A DNA stretch of 63,034 nt from Longimicrobiales bacterium (GTDB lineage: Bacteria; Gemmatimonadota; Gemmatimonadetes; Longimicrobiales; Gaopeijiaceae). Made by a program: the position numbers and the translations under genes. Under the pieces are notes generated by a model that was not told the DNA's origin, did no database searches, and saw nothing but the letters and a program-made list of their open reading frames with translations. Location: contig JANQNV010000277.1 in the NCBI GenBank assembly GCA_028279425.1, positions 1 through 63,034 of the forward strand. The letters run 5' to 3'. This document shows, piece after piece, positions 20,522-28,491 of the stretch. Each line of letters opens with the position of its first letter. Within the stretch, counting starts at the first letter, position 1.

Positions 20522-22187
20522 ACGCGCCTCCCCGCAGCGCCCGACCAGCCCGTGCGCCGGTATGCGATCCGTCGCGAAGCGTCACCCGACCGTTGACCAC
20601 GACCAGGGCGATTCCCTCCGGATACCGGTGGGGGTCGTCGAAGGTGGCTCCGTCTCGGACCCGATCCGGGTCGAAGGCCACGAGATCTGCGAAGGCCCCC
20701 ACCCGAACGACACCGCGGTCTCGCATCCGCAGCTTCCGCGCCGGTCGCTCGGTGATCTTGTGAATGGCCTGCTCCAGCGACAACGCGCCGGTGTCTCGAA
20801 CATAATAGCCCAGCAGGCGGGGGAAGCTACCGTACGCACGAGGGTGGGGCCGGCCACCCGACAGCGGTCCATACGGCGCGTACGCCCCACCGTCCGAGCA
20901 CACCATCGCCAACGGATGCGCGAGGATCCGGGCCGTGTTCTCCTGACCCATCCCATAGCCGATCATCCCGACGCTCCCGCGTCCGTCGACGAGCAGATCG
21001 ACCACCAGCGTGTACGGATCCGTGCCCCGTTCGCTGGCGAGCTCGCCGAGGCGACGCCCCCGTGCCCACGTCGTGCCGGGTCCGGTACTCGTGATCTGCA
21101 CGGCGTCCCAGTCTCCCAGGAGGGCCACCTTGGCGCGCGCCGCGAATTCGAGGCCGGCCGCCGCGTCGCCACCGGTCAGCCGCCCGAGAAACGCCGCGGT
21201 GCCGCCGGCGCGAGCGCTGGAGGGAAACAGGTTCGACAACCCGGTCGCGTACGCCACATACGGGTACCGATCGAAATCCACGTCGAGCCCCGCCGCCCGC
21301 GCACTCTCGATCACCGCGAGGGCGGCGTCGGCCTTCCAGTAGTTGCGCCTACCCTGGGCCTTCAGATGCGACACCTGCACCGGAACGCCGGCAGACCATC
21401 CCACATGCAGACACTCCTCGAGTGCGCCCAAGAGATCGTCGTCTTCGTTCCGCATGTGCGAGGCATACGGGTAGCCCGAGTCCCGCAACTCCCAGGCGAG
21501 GGCAACCAACTCGTCGCGTGAAGCGAAGCCGCCCGGAGTGTACTCCAGCCCCGACGACAGCCCGACCGCGCCCTGTGCGAGCGCGGCCCGAACCAGTGCG
21601 CGCATGCGATCCAGCTCGATCTCCGTCGCCGGACGGTCGGCCATGCCGACGACCAGGCGCCGGATCGAACCATGCCCCACCATCGAGGCGAGGTTGATGG
21701 TCGCCGGCGTGCGATCGAGGCGACGGAAGAACCCGTCGAGGTCCCGAAAGCCGAGCCCCTCACCGTAGCGTTCTCGATACGAGGCGTCGCGCTCCAGCGC
21801 CTCGGCCTCCCCCCACAGGACGGACGATCCGTCCTGGCCCGTGACGTCGGTGGTGACGCCCTGGCGAATCCGACTCTCGGCACGGGGCTCCACGAGCAGC
21901 GAAAGGTCGGAGTGGGAGTGGATGTCGATGAAGCCGGGCGCCAGCGCCAGTCCACGGAGATCGTGCTCGGCGAGCCCGGCCGGCAGGTCCGAACCGACGG
22001 CCGAGATCCGGTCTCCCTCCACCGCCACGTCGACGAGGCGCCCCGGTGCACCCGTGCCGTCGAACACCGTCGCACCGCGGAACACGAGATCGGCTCGCCC
22101 CGTCCGCGGGGTGAGCAAGAGGGCCGGGGCTCCGAGACCCGCGAGCGTGACCGACCCTCCCGCGACCAGGAAGCGGCGCCGTCTCAT
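20499..22187 (-). CDS. N-acyl-D-amino-acid deacylase (D-aminoacylase), amidohydrolase family
   Basis: A 562-aa amidohydrolase. The N-terminus (RRRRFLVAGGS followed by a hydrophobic stretch) looks like a Tat signal, so it probably acts outside the cytoplasm. Metal-binding and family motifs: PGFIDIHSHSD (first His pair), GHGSIRRLVVG, SSGLEYTPG, SHMRNEDDDL, VQVSHLKAQG, and a late CSDGGAYAPYG. This is the pattern of D-aminoacylases, zinc enzymes that split N-acyl-D-amino acids into a carboxylate and a D-amino acid. It overlaps the upstream small gene by ATGA. Confidence 0.85.
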   Translation of the reverse strand: MRRRRFLVAGGSVTLAGLGAPALLLTPRTGRADLVFRGATVFDGTGAPGRLVDVAVEGDRISAVGSDLPAGLAEHDLRGLALAPGFIDIHSHSDLSLLVEPRAESRIRQGVTTDVTGQDGSSVLWGEAEALERDASYRERYGEGLGFRDLDGFFRRLDRTPATINLASMVGHGSIRRLVVGMADRPATEIELDRMRALVRAALAQGAVGLSSGLEYTPGGFASRDELVALAWELRDSGYPYASHMRNEDDDLLGALEECLHVGWSAGVPVQVSHLKAQGRRNYWKADAALAVIESARAAGLDVDFDRYPYVAYATGLSNLFPSSARAGGTAAFLGRLTGGDAAAGLEFAARAKVALLGDWDAVQITSTGPGTTWARGRRLGELASERGTDPYTLVVDLLVDGRGSVGMIGYGMGQENTARILAHPLAMVCSDGGAYAPYGPLSGGRPHPRAYGSFPRLLGYYVRDTGALSLEQAIHKITERPARKLRMRDRGVVRVGAFADLVAFDPDRVRDGATFDDPHRYPEGIALVVVNGRVTLRDGSHTGARAGRALRGGAYAQRAGE

Positions 22188-22456
22188 CGAGGCCCGCTCG
22201 AACGTCGAACTCGGCCCGGCTCCAGCCCACCCGAATGGAGGATCTTCTCCTGCAGCCTCTGGGCCTCGTCATCGACGAACGATCCGATGCGATCGAGCAA
22301 CGACCGCAGCTCCGAATACTGCTCGGAAGGGAAGTCCAACCCTTCGGCGTGCCGAAGAGCCCCTTCGAGGGCGTCGAGCTCCCGCAACGACTTCTCGGCG
22401 GCGCGCCGCAACCGCTGGAGTGCCTTCCTGGCCTCGGATTCCGCCGACGTCGCCAT
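22184..22456 (-). CDS. Small coiled-coil protein, unknown function
   Basis: About 90 aa from ATG 22456, coupled to the transporter stop as TGATG; a GTG at 22465 would add three residues. The whole chain is a heptad-like helix rich in Leu, Arg and Glu (KALQRLRRAAEKSLRELDAL, then SLLDRIGSFVDDEAQRLQEK), predicted to form a coiled coil. No known family was recognised. Its tight place between transporter and deacylase suggests it is a real gene of this operon. Confidence 0.65.
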   Translation of the reverse strand: MATSAESEARKALQRLRRAAEKSLRELDALEGALRHAEGLDFPSEQYSELRSLLDRIGSFVDDEAQRLQEKILHSGGLEPGRVRRSSGPR

Positions 22457-23682
22457 CAGATCCACCCGAGCACGGACAGGATGGCTCGGCCGCCCAGGAG
22501 GGCGGCGACGGCAACGACAACGGCACCGATGAGGTTGGCGGCTCTACCGTTCACTCGATCTCCCATGACGCTCCGGTCGTTGACGGCCAACAGTAGAAAG
22601 AGGGCGATGGTCGGCAAGAGCACACCATTGGCGGCCTGGGCGAATACGATCGCCGGCACCGGGCGAACGCCCAGGACGGCCAGCGCGACCCCGATCCCGA
22701 GCACCGTCACCCACACCGCCCGCAGCCTGGGGTCGCGAAGGTCGCGCGCCCACCCCAGAGCGCCGGCCACCGCATAGGCGGCGGCCAGAGGAGCCGTGAT
22801 CGCCGAGGTCATGCCGGCGGCGAAGAGGCCGACGGCGAAGGCGATCCCGGCCCACCGACCCAGAACAGGCTCCAGCGCCCGGGCCATGTCGGCGGCGCCG
22901 GTCACGTCGCCCTCCCCACCCGAAAGGGTGCCCGCGGCGGTGATCAGGATCGCCATGCTCACCAGACCCCCGACTCCGATCGAGAGCACCAGATCGCGGC
23001 GCGCCAGAGGAAGGTCGTCCTGCCCGTCCCACCGCTCGCCGACCGCGGCCGCGTGGAGGAAGAGGTTGTACGGAACGACCGTCGTGCCAATCAGTCCGAC
23101 GGCGACCAGGAGGGCACCCGAGTTGGGCAGACGTGGGGTGAGAACCCCGGCCACGAGGCTTCCAAGGGGCGGGAGCATGGTCACCGCCGTCGCCACGAAC
23201 ACCACCGACATGGTCATGACCAGGGCGATCATGGCTCGCTCCACGAGACGGTAGTTGCCCGACCAGAGGAGCATGGCCGCCACGAGGCCGATCGCCGCCG
23301 CCCAGAGCCGCACGTCCCCGCCGACAGCGCCCTCGACACCGAGCGCGCCCCCGAGGAGATTCCCGGTCTGATACGCCGCATTGCCGAGGCCGATGGCGGC
23401 CACCACGAGACCGACGGCCAGGACACGCCCCAAGCCCTGAAAGCGCCGGCGCACGGCCTCGCCGAGGCCCGCGCGCGTGACCAGACCCAGCCGCGCCGCC
23501 ATCTCCTGGAGCGCCATCGTCGCACATGTCGAGAAGGCCAGAGCCCACAGCAGATCGGTTCCGTAGCGGGCACCCGCGAGGGTGGCGGTGGTCACGGTTC
23601 CGGGCCCGATGAATGCGGCCGCGACGACCCATCCTGGGCCCACCCCTCGCCGGGAAGTCTGGGGCGCCGCAGAATCGCTCAT
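22456..23682 (-). CDS. NRAMP-like transporter lacking the usual metal-binding residues
   Basis: A 408-aa membrane protein with about eleven helices and overall NRAMP similarity. In helix 1 the usual DPGN is GPGT (G26-T29), and in helix 6 the usual MPHN is VPYN (V203-N206), so the residues that bind Mn2+ or Fe2+ are missing. The scaffold is otherwise intact (LLWALAFSTCATMALQEMAA, GNYRLVERAMI). It may carry another cation or a different substrate. It is the first gene of the operon that runs to luxC. Confidence 0.8.
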   Translation of the reverse strand: MSDSAAPQTSRRGVGPGWVVAAAFIGPGTVTTATLAGARYGTDLLWALAFSTCATMALQEMAARLGLVTRAGLGEAVRRRFQGLGRVLAVGLVVAAIGLGNAAYQTGNLLGGALGVEGAVGGDVRLWAAAIGLVAAMLLWSGNYRLVERAMIALVMTMSVVFVATAVTMLPPLGSLVAGVLTPRLPNSGALLVAVGLIGTTVVPYNLFLHAAAVGERWDGQDDLPLARRDLVLSIGVGGLVSMAILITAAGTLSGGEGDVTGAADMARALEPVLGRWAGIAFAVGLFAAGMTSAITAPLAAAYAVAGALGWARDLRDPRLRAVWVTVLGIGVALAVLGVRPVPAIVFAQAANGVLLPTIALFLLLAVNDRSVMGDRVNGRAANLIGAVVVAVAALLGGRAILSVLGWI

Positions 23683-23743
23683 GGAAAGCCTCGCTGGAGT
23701 GGGGCAGGCAAGCTAAGCCACGGCCATCCCCGCCGGAACCCGG

Positions 23744-23757
23744 CCCGACGCGTCGGG
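23744..23757. promoter_or_regulatory. 14-bp perfect palindrome between divergent genes
   Basis: CCCGACGCGTCGGG is its own reverse complement. It lies in the 119-bp space between the divergent NRAMP-like and YpdA-like genes, just upstream of a possible -10 box (TACAAA, 23760-23765). It could be an operator; a chance GC palindrome is also possible. Confidence 0.35.
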
Positions 23758-23801
23758 GCTACAAATCAGTTCAACGCCGAAGGCCGAACGACAGGACCAA
23801 C

Positions 23802-24794
23802 ATGAACGAAGTCATCGATGTCGCCGTGGTGGGCGCGGGCCCGTGTGGGATCGCCGTCGGAGCCGCCGCTGCCGGAACCGACACCCGAGTCGTGCTCTTC
23901 GACCGGGGGCCGCTGACCACATCGCTCCTCAACTACCCCTACTACATGACGTTCTTCAGCACAGCCCAGAAGCTGGAGATCGGCGGGGTACCGTTCACGA
24001 TCCCAGATCCGCGTCCCACTCGGCGCGACGCCCTCGCCTACTACCGACGGGTGGTGAAGCACTACGGGATCGAGGTACACCAGTACCACGACGTCGAGTC
24101 GGTCGAGCGCGGCGGCGCTGGCTTCCTGCTTCGGCTGCGGCGACGCGACGGTCGAACCCTCGCGGTGGAGGCCCGTAGTATTGTGATGGCGACCGGGGGT
24201 TTTCACGAGCCGAACGCTCTGGACGTCGCCGGGGAAGACCTCCCGAAGGTGCACCACTACTACTACGAACCGTACCCGTTCACGGATCGCGACGTCCTGG
24301 TGGTCGGAGCCGGAAACTCGGCCGTCGAAGCCGCGCTCGAGATGTACCGCAACGATGCGCGCGTACAGCTGGTTCACTTCGAAGACCGGATCGACCGCGG
24401 CGTGAAGCCGTGGGTCGTGCCGGACATCACCAATCGCCTCGAAAAGGGCGAGATCCCCGTGCACTGGCGCCACAGAGTGGCCGAGATCCGGTGGAACGAG
24501 GTCGTGCTCCGTCACGTCGACACGGGCGAGACACGTACGATCGCGAACGACGAGGTGGTGGCGATGACCGGCTGGCGGGCCAACCCCACGCTGCTCCGAT
24601 CGCTCGGTGTCACCATCGACGACGAGACCGGGATCCCCTCGCACGATCCGGCGACGATGGAAACCGACGTTCCCGGCGTCTTCATCGCCGGGGTGCTCGC
24701 GGCGGGCCACAACGCGAACAAGATCTTCATCGAAAACGGCAAGGAGCACGGCGGCCGAATCATTCGGGCGCTGCGCGCTGCCGGGGTGCGCTGA
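23802..24794 (+). CDS. ypdA: YpdA-family FAD/NADPH disulfide reductase (putative bacillithiol disulfide reductase)
   Basis: About 330 aa from ATG 23802 (MNEVIDVAVVGAGPCG). Two dinucleotide-binding motifs are seen: GAGPCGIAVGAAA for FAD and VVGAGNSAVEAALEMYR for NADPH. The YpdA-specific segments NYPYYMTFFSTAQKLEIGG and HHYYYEPYPF are present. YpdA reduces oxidised bacillithiol (BSSB) with NADPH in Bacillota, so the organism may use bacillithiol or a related thiol. No bsh biosynthesis genes are in the window. Confidence 0.88.
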   Translation: MNEVIDVAVVGAGPCGIAVGAAAAGTDTRVVLFDRGPLTTSLLNYPYYMTFFSTAQKLEIGGVPFTIPDPRPTRRDALAYYRRVVKHYGIEVHQYHDVESVERGGAGFLLRLRRRDGRTLAVEARSIVMATGGFHEPNALDVAGEDLPKVHHYYYEPYPFTDRDVLVVGAGNSAVEAALEMYRNDARVQLVHFEDRIDRGVKPWVVPDITNRLEKGEIPVHWRHRVAEIRWNEVVLRHVDTGETRTIANDEVVAMTGWRANPTLLRSLGVTIDDETGIPSHDPATMETDVPGVFIAGVLAAGHNANKIFIENGKEHGGRIIRALRAAGVR

Positions 24795-24796
24795 TC

Positions 24797-25417
24797 GTGC
24801 GAGCTCGCCTCGGGCCCGCCAACACCTGGAAGACGGCCGCCATCGTCGTCACACTGGCGGGCTCGGGCGCCGCGCCAACGGCCGCACAGGACGACTGGGT
24901 GGGCGTCTCGATCGGCACGATGGAGTCTCGCTTCGATGGCCCCGCCACCGTCGACTTCACGGACCGGCGCGGCTGGTCGGTCGGAGTGTTCGCCGATGTC
25001 GCCTTGCCGATCCGACCGATCGACCTGCGGGTAGAGGGCCGCTGGGTTCGGCGCGGCGCCGACGAGGCGAACGGTGGCGGAAGGGCGGAATCCGACCTCT
25101 TGAGCATTCCCTTCGCCTTCGGTCCGCGGCTGCACGCCGGCCCGATCTCGCTGTTTCCCTTCACCGGCGTCGAGGTCGCCTACCCTCTCGGCACGCGTCA
25201 GTCGGCCGATGTGGCGGTCGGCTTCGGAGAGCCCGCCTCGATCGAGTTCGGTGGCTTCGTCGGTGCCTCGCTCGGCGTGCGCGCGACCGAGCAGGTACGG
25301 GTGGGCCTCGAGGCCCGACTGCTGAGAGGGTTCGGGGGTGCCTTCGATGGCCGTGCGGGCCAGCTGAACCTCCGAGCGACCGAGTTCACCCTGCGCGTCG
25401 CGCGGGCGATGAACTGA
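24797..25417 (+). CDS. Outer-membrane beta-barrel-type protein
   Basis: About 206 aa from GTG 24797, 2 bp after the ypdA stop. A signal peptide (WKTAAIVVTLAGSGAAPTAAQ) is followed by alternating-residue beta strands: GWSVGVFADVALPI, IDLRVEGRWVRRG, FAFGPRLHAG, VGLEARLLRGF, FTLRVARAMN. The C-terminal strand ends in a non-aromatic residue, unlike classic porins. It is likely a small OmpW- or OmpA-like barrel of unknown role. Confidence 0.7.
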   Translation: MRARLGPANTWKTAAIVVTLAGSGAAPTAAQDDWVGVSIGTMESRFDGPATVDFTDRRGWSVGVFADVALPIRPIDLRVEGRWVRRGADEANGGGRAESDLLSIPFAFGPRLHAGPISLFPFTGVEVAYPLGTRQSADVAVGFGEPASIEFGGFVGASLGVRATEQVRVGLEARLLRGFGGAFDGRAGQLNLRATEFTLRVARAMN

Positions 25418-25454
25418 GGGCGCAGCGGCCGCTGAGGCCTGCCGAAATCGGCCT

Positions 25455-26378
25455 TCAGCCCTCGCCGCTGCTGGTCAGCGCCGACTGAACCTCGACCGCG
25501 GCGGCATCGCTTCCGGGTGTGGGGGCGGCACTCGCCTCGGCCAGCTCGGGGACCGACTCCCCCGCCGCCGCCCACCGTTGTACGGCCTCGAGGATGTCGG
25601 CTTTGGCGAAGAAGACCTCGACGCGGCGATTCTGCGCCCTGCCCTCGGCGGTCTCATTCGTGGCGACCGGGTTGTACTCCCCGAACGATTCGACCCGAAC
25701 CATCTCGGGATCCTGTCCGTATTCCACGAGGTATCGGGCCACCCCGGCGGCCCGTGCCGCCGAGAGTTCCCAGTTCGACGCGAACTGAGCCGTGCGGATC
25801 GGCTGGTTGTCGGCATGACCCGAGACCACCGACTTCACATCGATCGTGCTCGTGATCTGCCCGAGGTACTCGAGCATGGCAACGGCGTCGTTCCGCAGCG
25901 TTCCCGACCCCGAAGAGAAGAGCGCCGACGACTGCATGCGGAGATACACGCCGTCGGCTTCCCGGTCGACCGAAAACGACCCCTGGAGGTCGTTGTCTTC
26001 GATGAACTGGTCCAGACGCTTCGCGATCACTTCCATGTAGGCGTCGGCCACCGCATCGAGTACGGGATCCCCCGTCCCTCCGCCAGTGGGATCGGCCAGG
26101 TACTTGTCGGGATCCATCTCCTGGTCGAGGAGGGCCTGCGGGTCTTCGGGCAGTTCGGGCGCGTTTCCGCCGATCGCCTCTCTGAGCGACTGACTCGCCT
26201 GCAGGAACTTCTCCTGCTTCAGCTCCGACATCGAGTACAGCAGGACGAAGAAGGTGAGGAGGAGACTCATGAGGTCTCCGAAGGTGGTCATCCACAGAGG
26301 AGCACCTTCTTCGACGAGCTCGGTACTCGCGACTTCCTCTTCTTCGGGGGGAGGGGCCTGGACCTCGGTTTCGGTCAT
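25455..26378 (-). CDS. motB: MotB-type flagellar motor stator protein
   Basis: A 307-aa protein with a short acidic N-terminus, one helix (LMSLLLTFFVLLYSMSEL) holding the proton-binding Asp D35 (TTFGDLMS), a plug or linker region, and a C-terminal OmpA-like peptidoglycan-binding domain (SGHADNQPIRTAQFASNWEL, NRRVEVFFAK). It anchors the stator to the wall. It overlaps motA by 4 bp. No other flagellar gene is in the window. Confidence 0.92.
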   Translation of the reverse strand: MTETEVQAPPPEEEEVASTELVEEGAPLWMTTFGDLMSLLLTFFVLLYSMSELKQEKFLQASQSLREAIGGNAPELPEDPQALLDQEMDPDKYLADPTGGGTGDPVLDAVADAYMEVIAKRLDQFIEDNDLQGSFSVDREADGVYLRMQSSALFSSGSGTLRNDAVAMLEYLGQITSTIDVKSVVSGHADNQPIRTAQFASNWELSAARAAGVARYLVEYGQDPEMVRVESFGEYNPVATNETAEGRAQNRRVEVFFAKADILEAVQRWAAAGESVPELAEASAAPTPGSDAAAVEVQSALTSSGEG

Positions 26379-27166
26379 GCGACCGCCTCAGCGGGTTGGC
26401 CAAGCGCTTCCTCGGCCGCCGATTTGTGCGAATTCAGGAAGGCGCGGAGCTTCTCTTCGAGGATGATGCCCGTCTCGCCGCGCACCATGCTTTCGAGTCC
26501 CATCATCGTCAACGCGATCTGGGCCATCTCGATCTGAATCCGTCGATCGAGCTTGGAGACCATCGGAATGAAGATGAGGTTGGCGAGCACCGCTCCGTAG
26601 AACGTCGTCAGGAGGGCGACCGCCATGTTGGGGCCCAGGGCGTCGGGATCGCTCAGGTCTGATAGCATCTGTACGAGACCGATCAGCGTACCCACCATCC
26701 CGAAGGCCGGCGCATACTTGCCCATCTCGTTGAAGATCTTCTGCCCGGCGCGGTGATGCTCCTCCATCTGCTTCTGCTCCGTGCGCAGAATTTCCTTGAT
26801 GGTATGGGAGTCCGTTCCGTCGGCGATCAGGAGCAGGCCCTTCTTCAGTGGCTCCGTGGGCGCCTCTTCCGCGGTCGACTCGAGGGCGACCGGCCCGTCC
26901 CGCTTCAGCACCTTCATCGCCTTGATGAGGTGCTGCGAGATGGCGACCATCTCGTCGCCGGGGGCGTTGAAGACGCGTCGGGAGACCGAAAAGATGCCCT
27001 TCAACTCGTTGGTCGGAAACGCGATGCAGGTCGCGGCGAAGGTGCCGCCTGCGACGATCAGGAGACCGGGGACGTTGATGAACGTGCTCAGCGGGGATCC
27101 GATGAGGATCGCCGCGATGACGAGTCCGAGGCCGGCGACCACTCCGCCGATCGACGCTTTGTCCAT
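26375..27166 (-). CDS. motA: MotA-type flagellar motor stator protein
   Basis: About 263 aa from ATG 27166 (MDKASIGGVVAGLG); a GTG at 27196 would add ten residues. Four helices are visible: two near the N-terminus, then a large cytoplasmic loop (about 65-145), then PAFGMVGTLIGLVQML and the last helix (LTTFYGAVLANLIFIPMV). It forms the ion channel with MotB. The region upstream holds the REP-like palindromes. TolQ/ExbB-like function is less likely because of the OmpA-bearing MotB partner. Confidence 0.92.
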   Translation of the reverse strand: MDKASIGGVVAGLGLVIAAILIGSPLSTFINVPGLLIVAGGTFAATCIAFPTNELKGIFSVSRRVFNAPGDEMVAISQHLIKAMKVLKRDGPVALESTAEEAPTEPLKKGLLLIADGTDSHTIKEILRTEQKQMEEHHRAGQKIFNEMGKYAPAFGMVGTLIGLVQMLSDLSDPDALGPNMAVALLTTFYGAVLANLIFIPMVSKLDRRIQIEMAQIALTMMGLESMVRGETGIILEEKLRAFLNSHKSAAEEALGQPAEAVA

Positions 27167-27265
27167 TGAGAAACCCGCAGGGATGGAAGGGCACACACGG
27201 GGTTCCGACCGATCGGACGGTCCCCGCGTTGCCCGAGTATCGACTCCGGGCTGGGGTACTTGAAC

Positions 27266-27350
27266 GGAGGATGGGGAGTACCTCCGGGAGCCGCGCTTCG
27301 CTTCTGCGCCGGTGGCGCAGACCGTCTCCCGGAGGTACTCCCCATCCTCC
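27266..27350. repeat. Large nested inverted repeat (REP-like)
   Basis: Two perfect 25-bp arms (27266-27290 and 27326-27350; the left arm begins GGAGGATGGGGAGTACC) flank a 35-bp loop. The loop itself holds an 8-bp hairpin (TCTGCGCC, loop GGT, GGCGCAGA). It lies between kbp and motA, both on the minus strand, and could act as a strong terminator or RNA-stability element as well as a dispersed repeat. Confidence 0.85.
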
Positions 27351-27390
27351 TCACCGGCGCGGTCACCGGGCTGCCCAACTCCCCACGTTC

Positions 27391-27451
27391 GAGCCGCACT
27401 TCGCTGCCGCGCCGCCGGCGCCGCCCAGATAACGAAAGGAGGATGGGAGGC
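27391..27451. repeat. Degenerate second copy of the REP-like unit
   Basis: GAGCCGCACTTCGCT at 27391 repeats GAGCCGCGCTTCGCT at 27288 with one change, 103 bp further on. It is followed by a GC-rich hairpin-like stretch (GCGCCGCCGGCGCCGC) and then by GGAGGATGGGAGG, the start of the 25-bp arm again. It suggests a small tandem cluster of REP-like units. Confidence 0.6.
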
Positions 27452-27455
27452 GACT

Positions 27456-27929
27456 CTAGTCGAGCTCTGGAATCCGCAGCACCTGGCCCGGATAGATCTT
27501 GTCGGGATCCGACAGCATCGGCTTGTTGGCCTCGAAAATGGCCGGGTACTTCATCGCATCCCCGTACTGTGCCTTCGCGATTCCGCTGAGGGTGTCGCCC
27601 GACTGCACCGTGTAGAACACGGCCTCGGGGGCGGCCTCCTCGACCTCCATGCGGTCGTCGACCCGCGCCACACCATGCGTGTTGCCGGCGATCAGGATCA
27701 CCTTCTCCCTCGTGGCCTGGTCGGCCGCCGTACCGCGCAGCGTCACAGTGCCGTCATCGAAGTCGACCATCGGGTTCTGCACCGGCAGCCCGGTGGAGAG
27801 GATCTGACGGAGGATCGCATTTCCCGTGCGAAGCTCCGCGAGCTTCTCGTCCGGGGTCTCCACCGCGGGCTCGTCGGGAGCGGGTTCGGGCTTGCGACCG
27901 ATGTTCTTGATGAAATCGAAGATTCCCAT
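27456..27929 (-). CDS. kbp: Kbp/YgaU-type potassium-binding protein (BON + LysM)
   Basis: About 157 aa from ATG 27929. It aligns along its length with E. coli Kbp (YgaU): MGIFDFIKNIGRK start, BON domain (VTLRGTAADQATREKVILIA, GVARVDDRMEV), then LysM (FYTVQSGDTLSGIAKAQYG, IFEANKPMLSDPDKIYPGQ) ending VLRIPELD. E. coli Kbp is a cytoplasmic K+ sensor; there is no signal peptide here either. The longer frame to 28031 is not favoured. Confidence 0.92.
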   Translation of the reverse strand: MGIFDFIKNIGRKPEPAPDEPAVETPDEKLAELRTGNAILRQILSTGLPVQNPMVDFDDGTVTLRGTAADQATREKVILIAGNTHGVARVDDRMEVEEAAPEAVFYTVQSGDTLSGIAKAQYGDAMKYPAIFEANKPMLSDPDKIYPGQVLRIPELD

Positions 27930-28059
27930 GCGTGTGGACTCCGTGGTCGGTTCGGGTGAGTGCGTGTCGGCGCCGCCGGCGAACGCCGGCGGCGCGTGCG
28001 AAAGGTAGACAAGCGCGCCGGGGGTCGCCACGGCTCCGCGGCCGCATCATTGTGGCACC

Positions 28060-28491
28060 ATGGACGATACCCTCGACTGTCGAATTCTGGGCGCCGACGA
28101 AGGCGACGTCTTGTCGCGCGTGGCGGACGGGGTCTTCGACGGACCGGTCCGACCCGAGCTGGCGAACGCCTTCTTGGGGGACGACCGACACCACCTGGCG
28201 GTGGCCATCGACGGCCGAATCGTCGTCGGGATGGCGTCGGCGCTGCACTACGTGCATCCCGACAAGCCCGCCGAACTCTGGATCAACGAGGTCGGCGTCG
28301 CGCCGTCCCATCGCCGTCGCGGCATCGCTCGACGCCTGCTCGAGGCCTTGTTCGCACGCGGGCGGTCACTCGGGTGCCGCGAGGCGTGGGTCTTGACCAA
28401 GCGCGACAACCGGGCGGCTCGATCGCTCTACGCGGCTCTCGGTGGAGACGAGGAAGAGCAGCCGGTCTACGTGACCTTCACCCTGTCGTAG
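28060..28491 (+). CDS. GNAT-family N-acetyltransferase
   Basis: A 143-aa single-domain GNAT protein. The acetyl-CoA-binding motif A is clear (LWINEVGVAPSHRRRGIARR, with the RRRGIA loop), and the motif B region (DNRAARSLYAALGG) follows. It resembles small aminoglycoside 3-N-acetyltransferase-like members, but the substrate cannot be told. The last 14 bp overlap the convergent ygfZ gene. Confidence 0.85.
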   Translation: MDDTLDCRILGADEGDVLSRVADGVFDGPVRPELANAFLGDDRHHLAVAIDGRIVVGMASALHYVHPDKPAELWINEVGVAPSHRRRGIARRLLEALFARGRSLGCREAWVLTKRDNRAARSLYAALGGDEEEQPVYVTFTLS

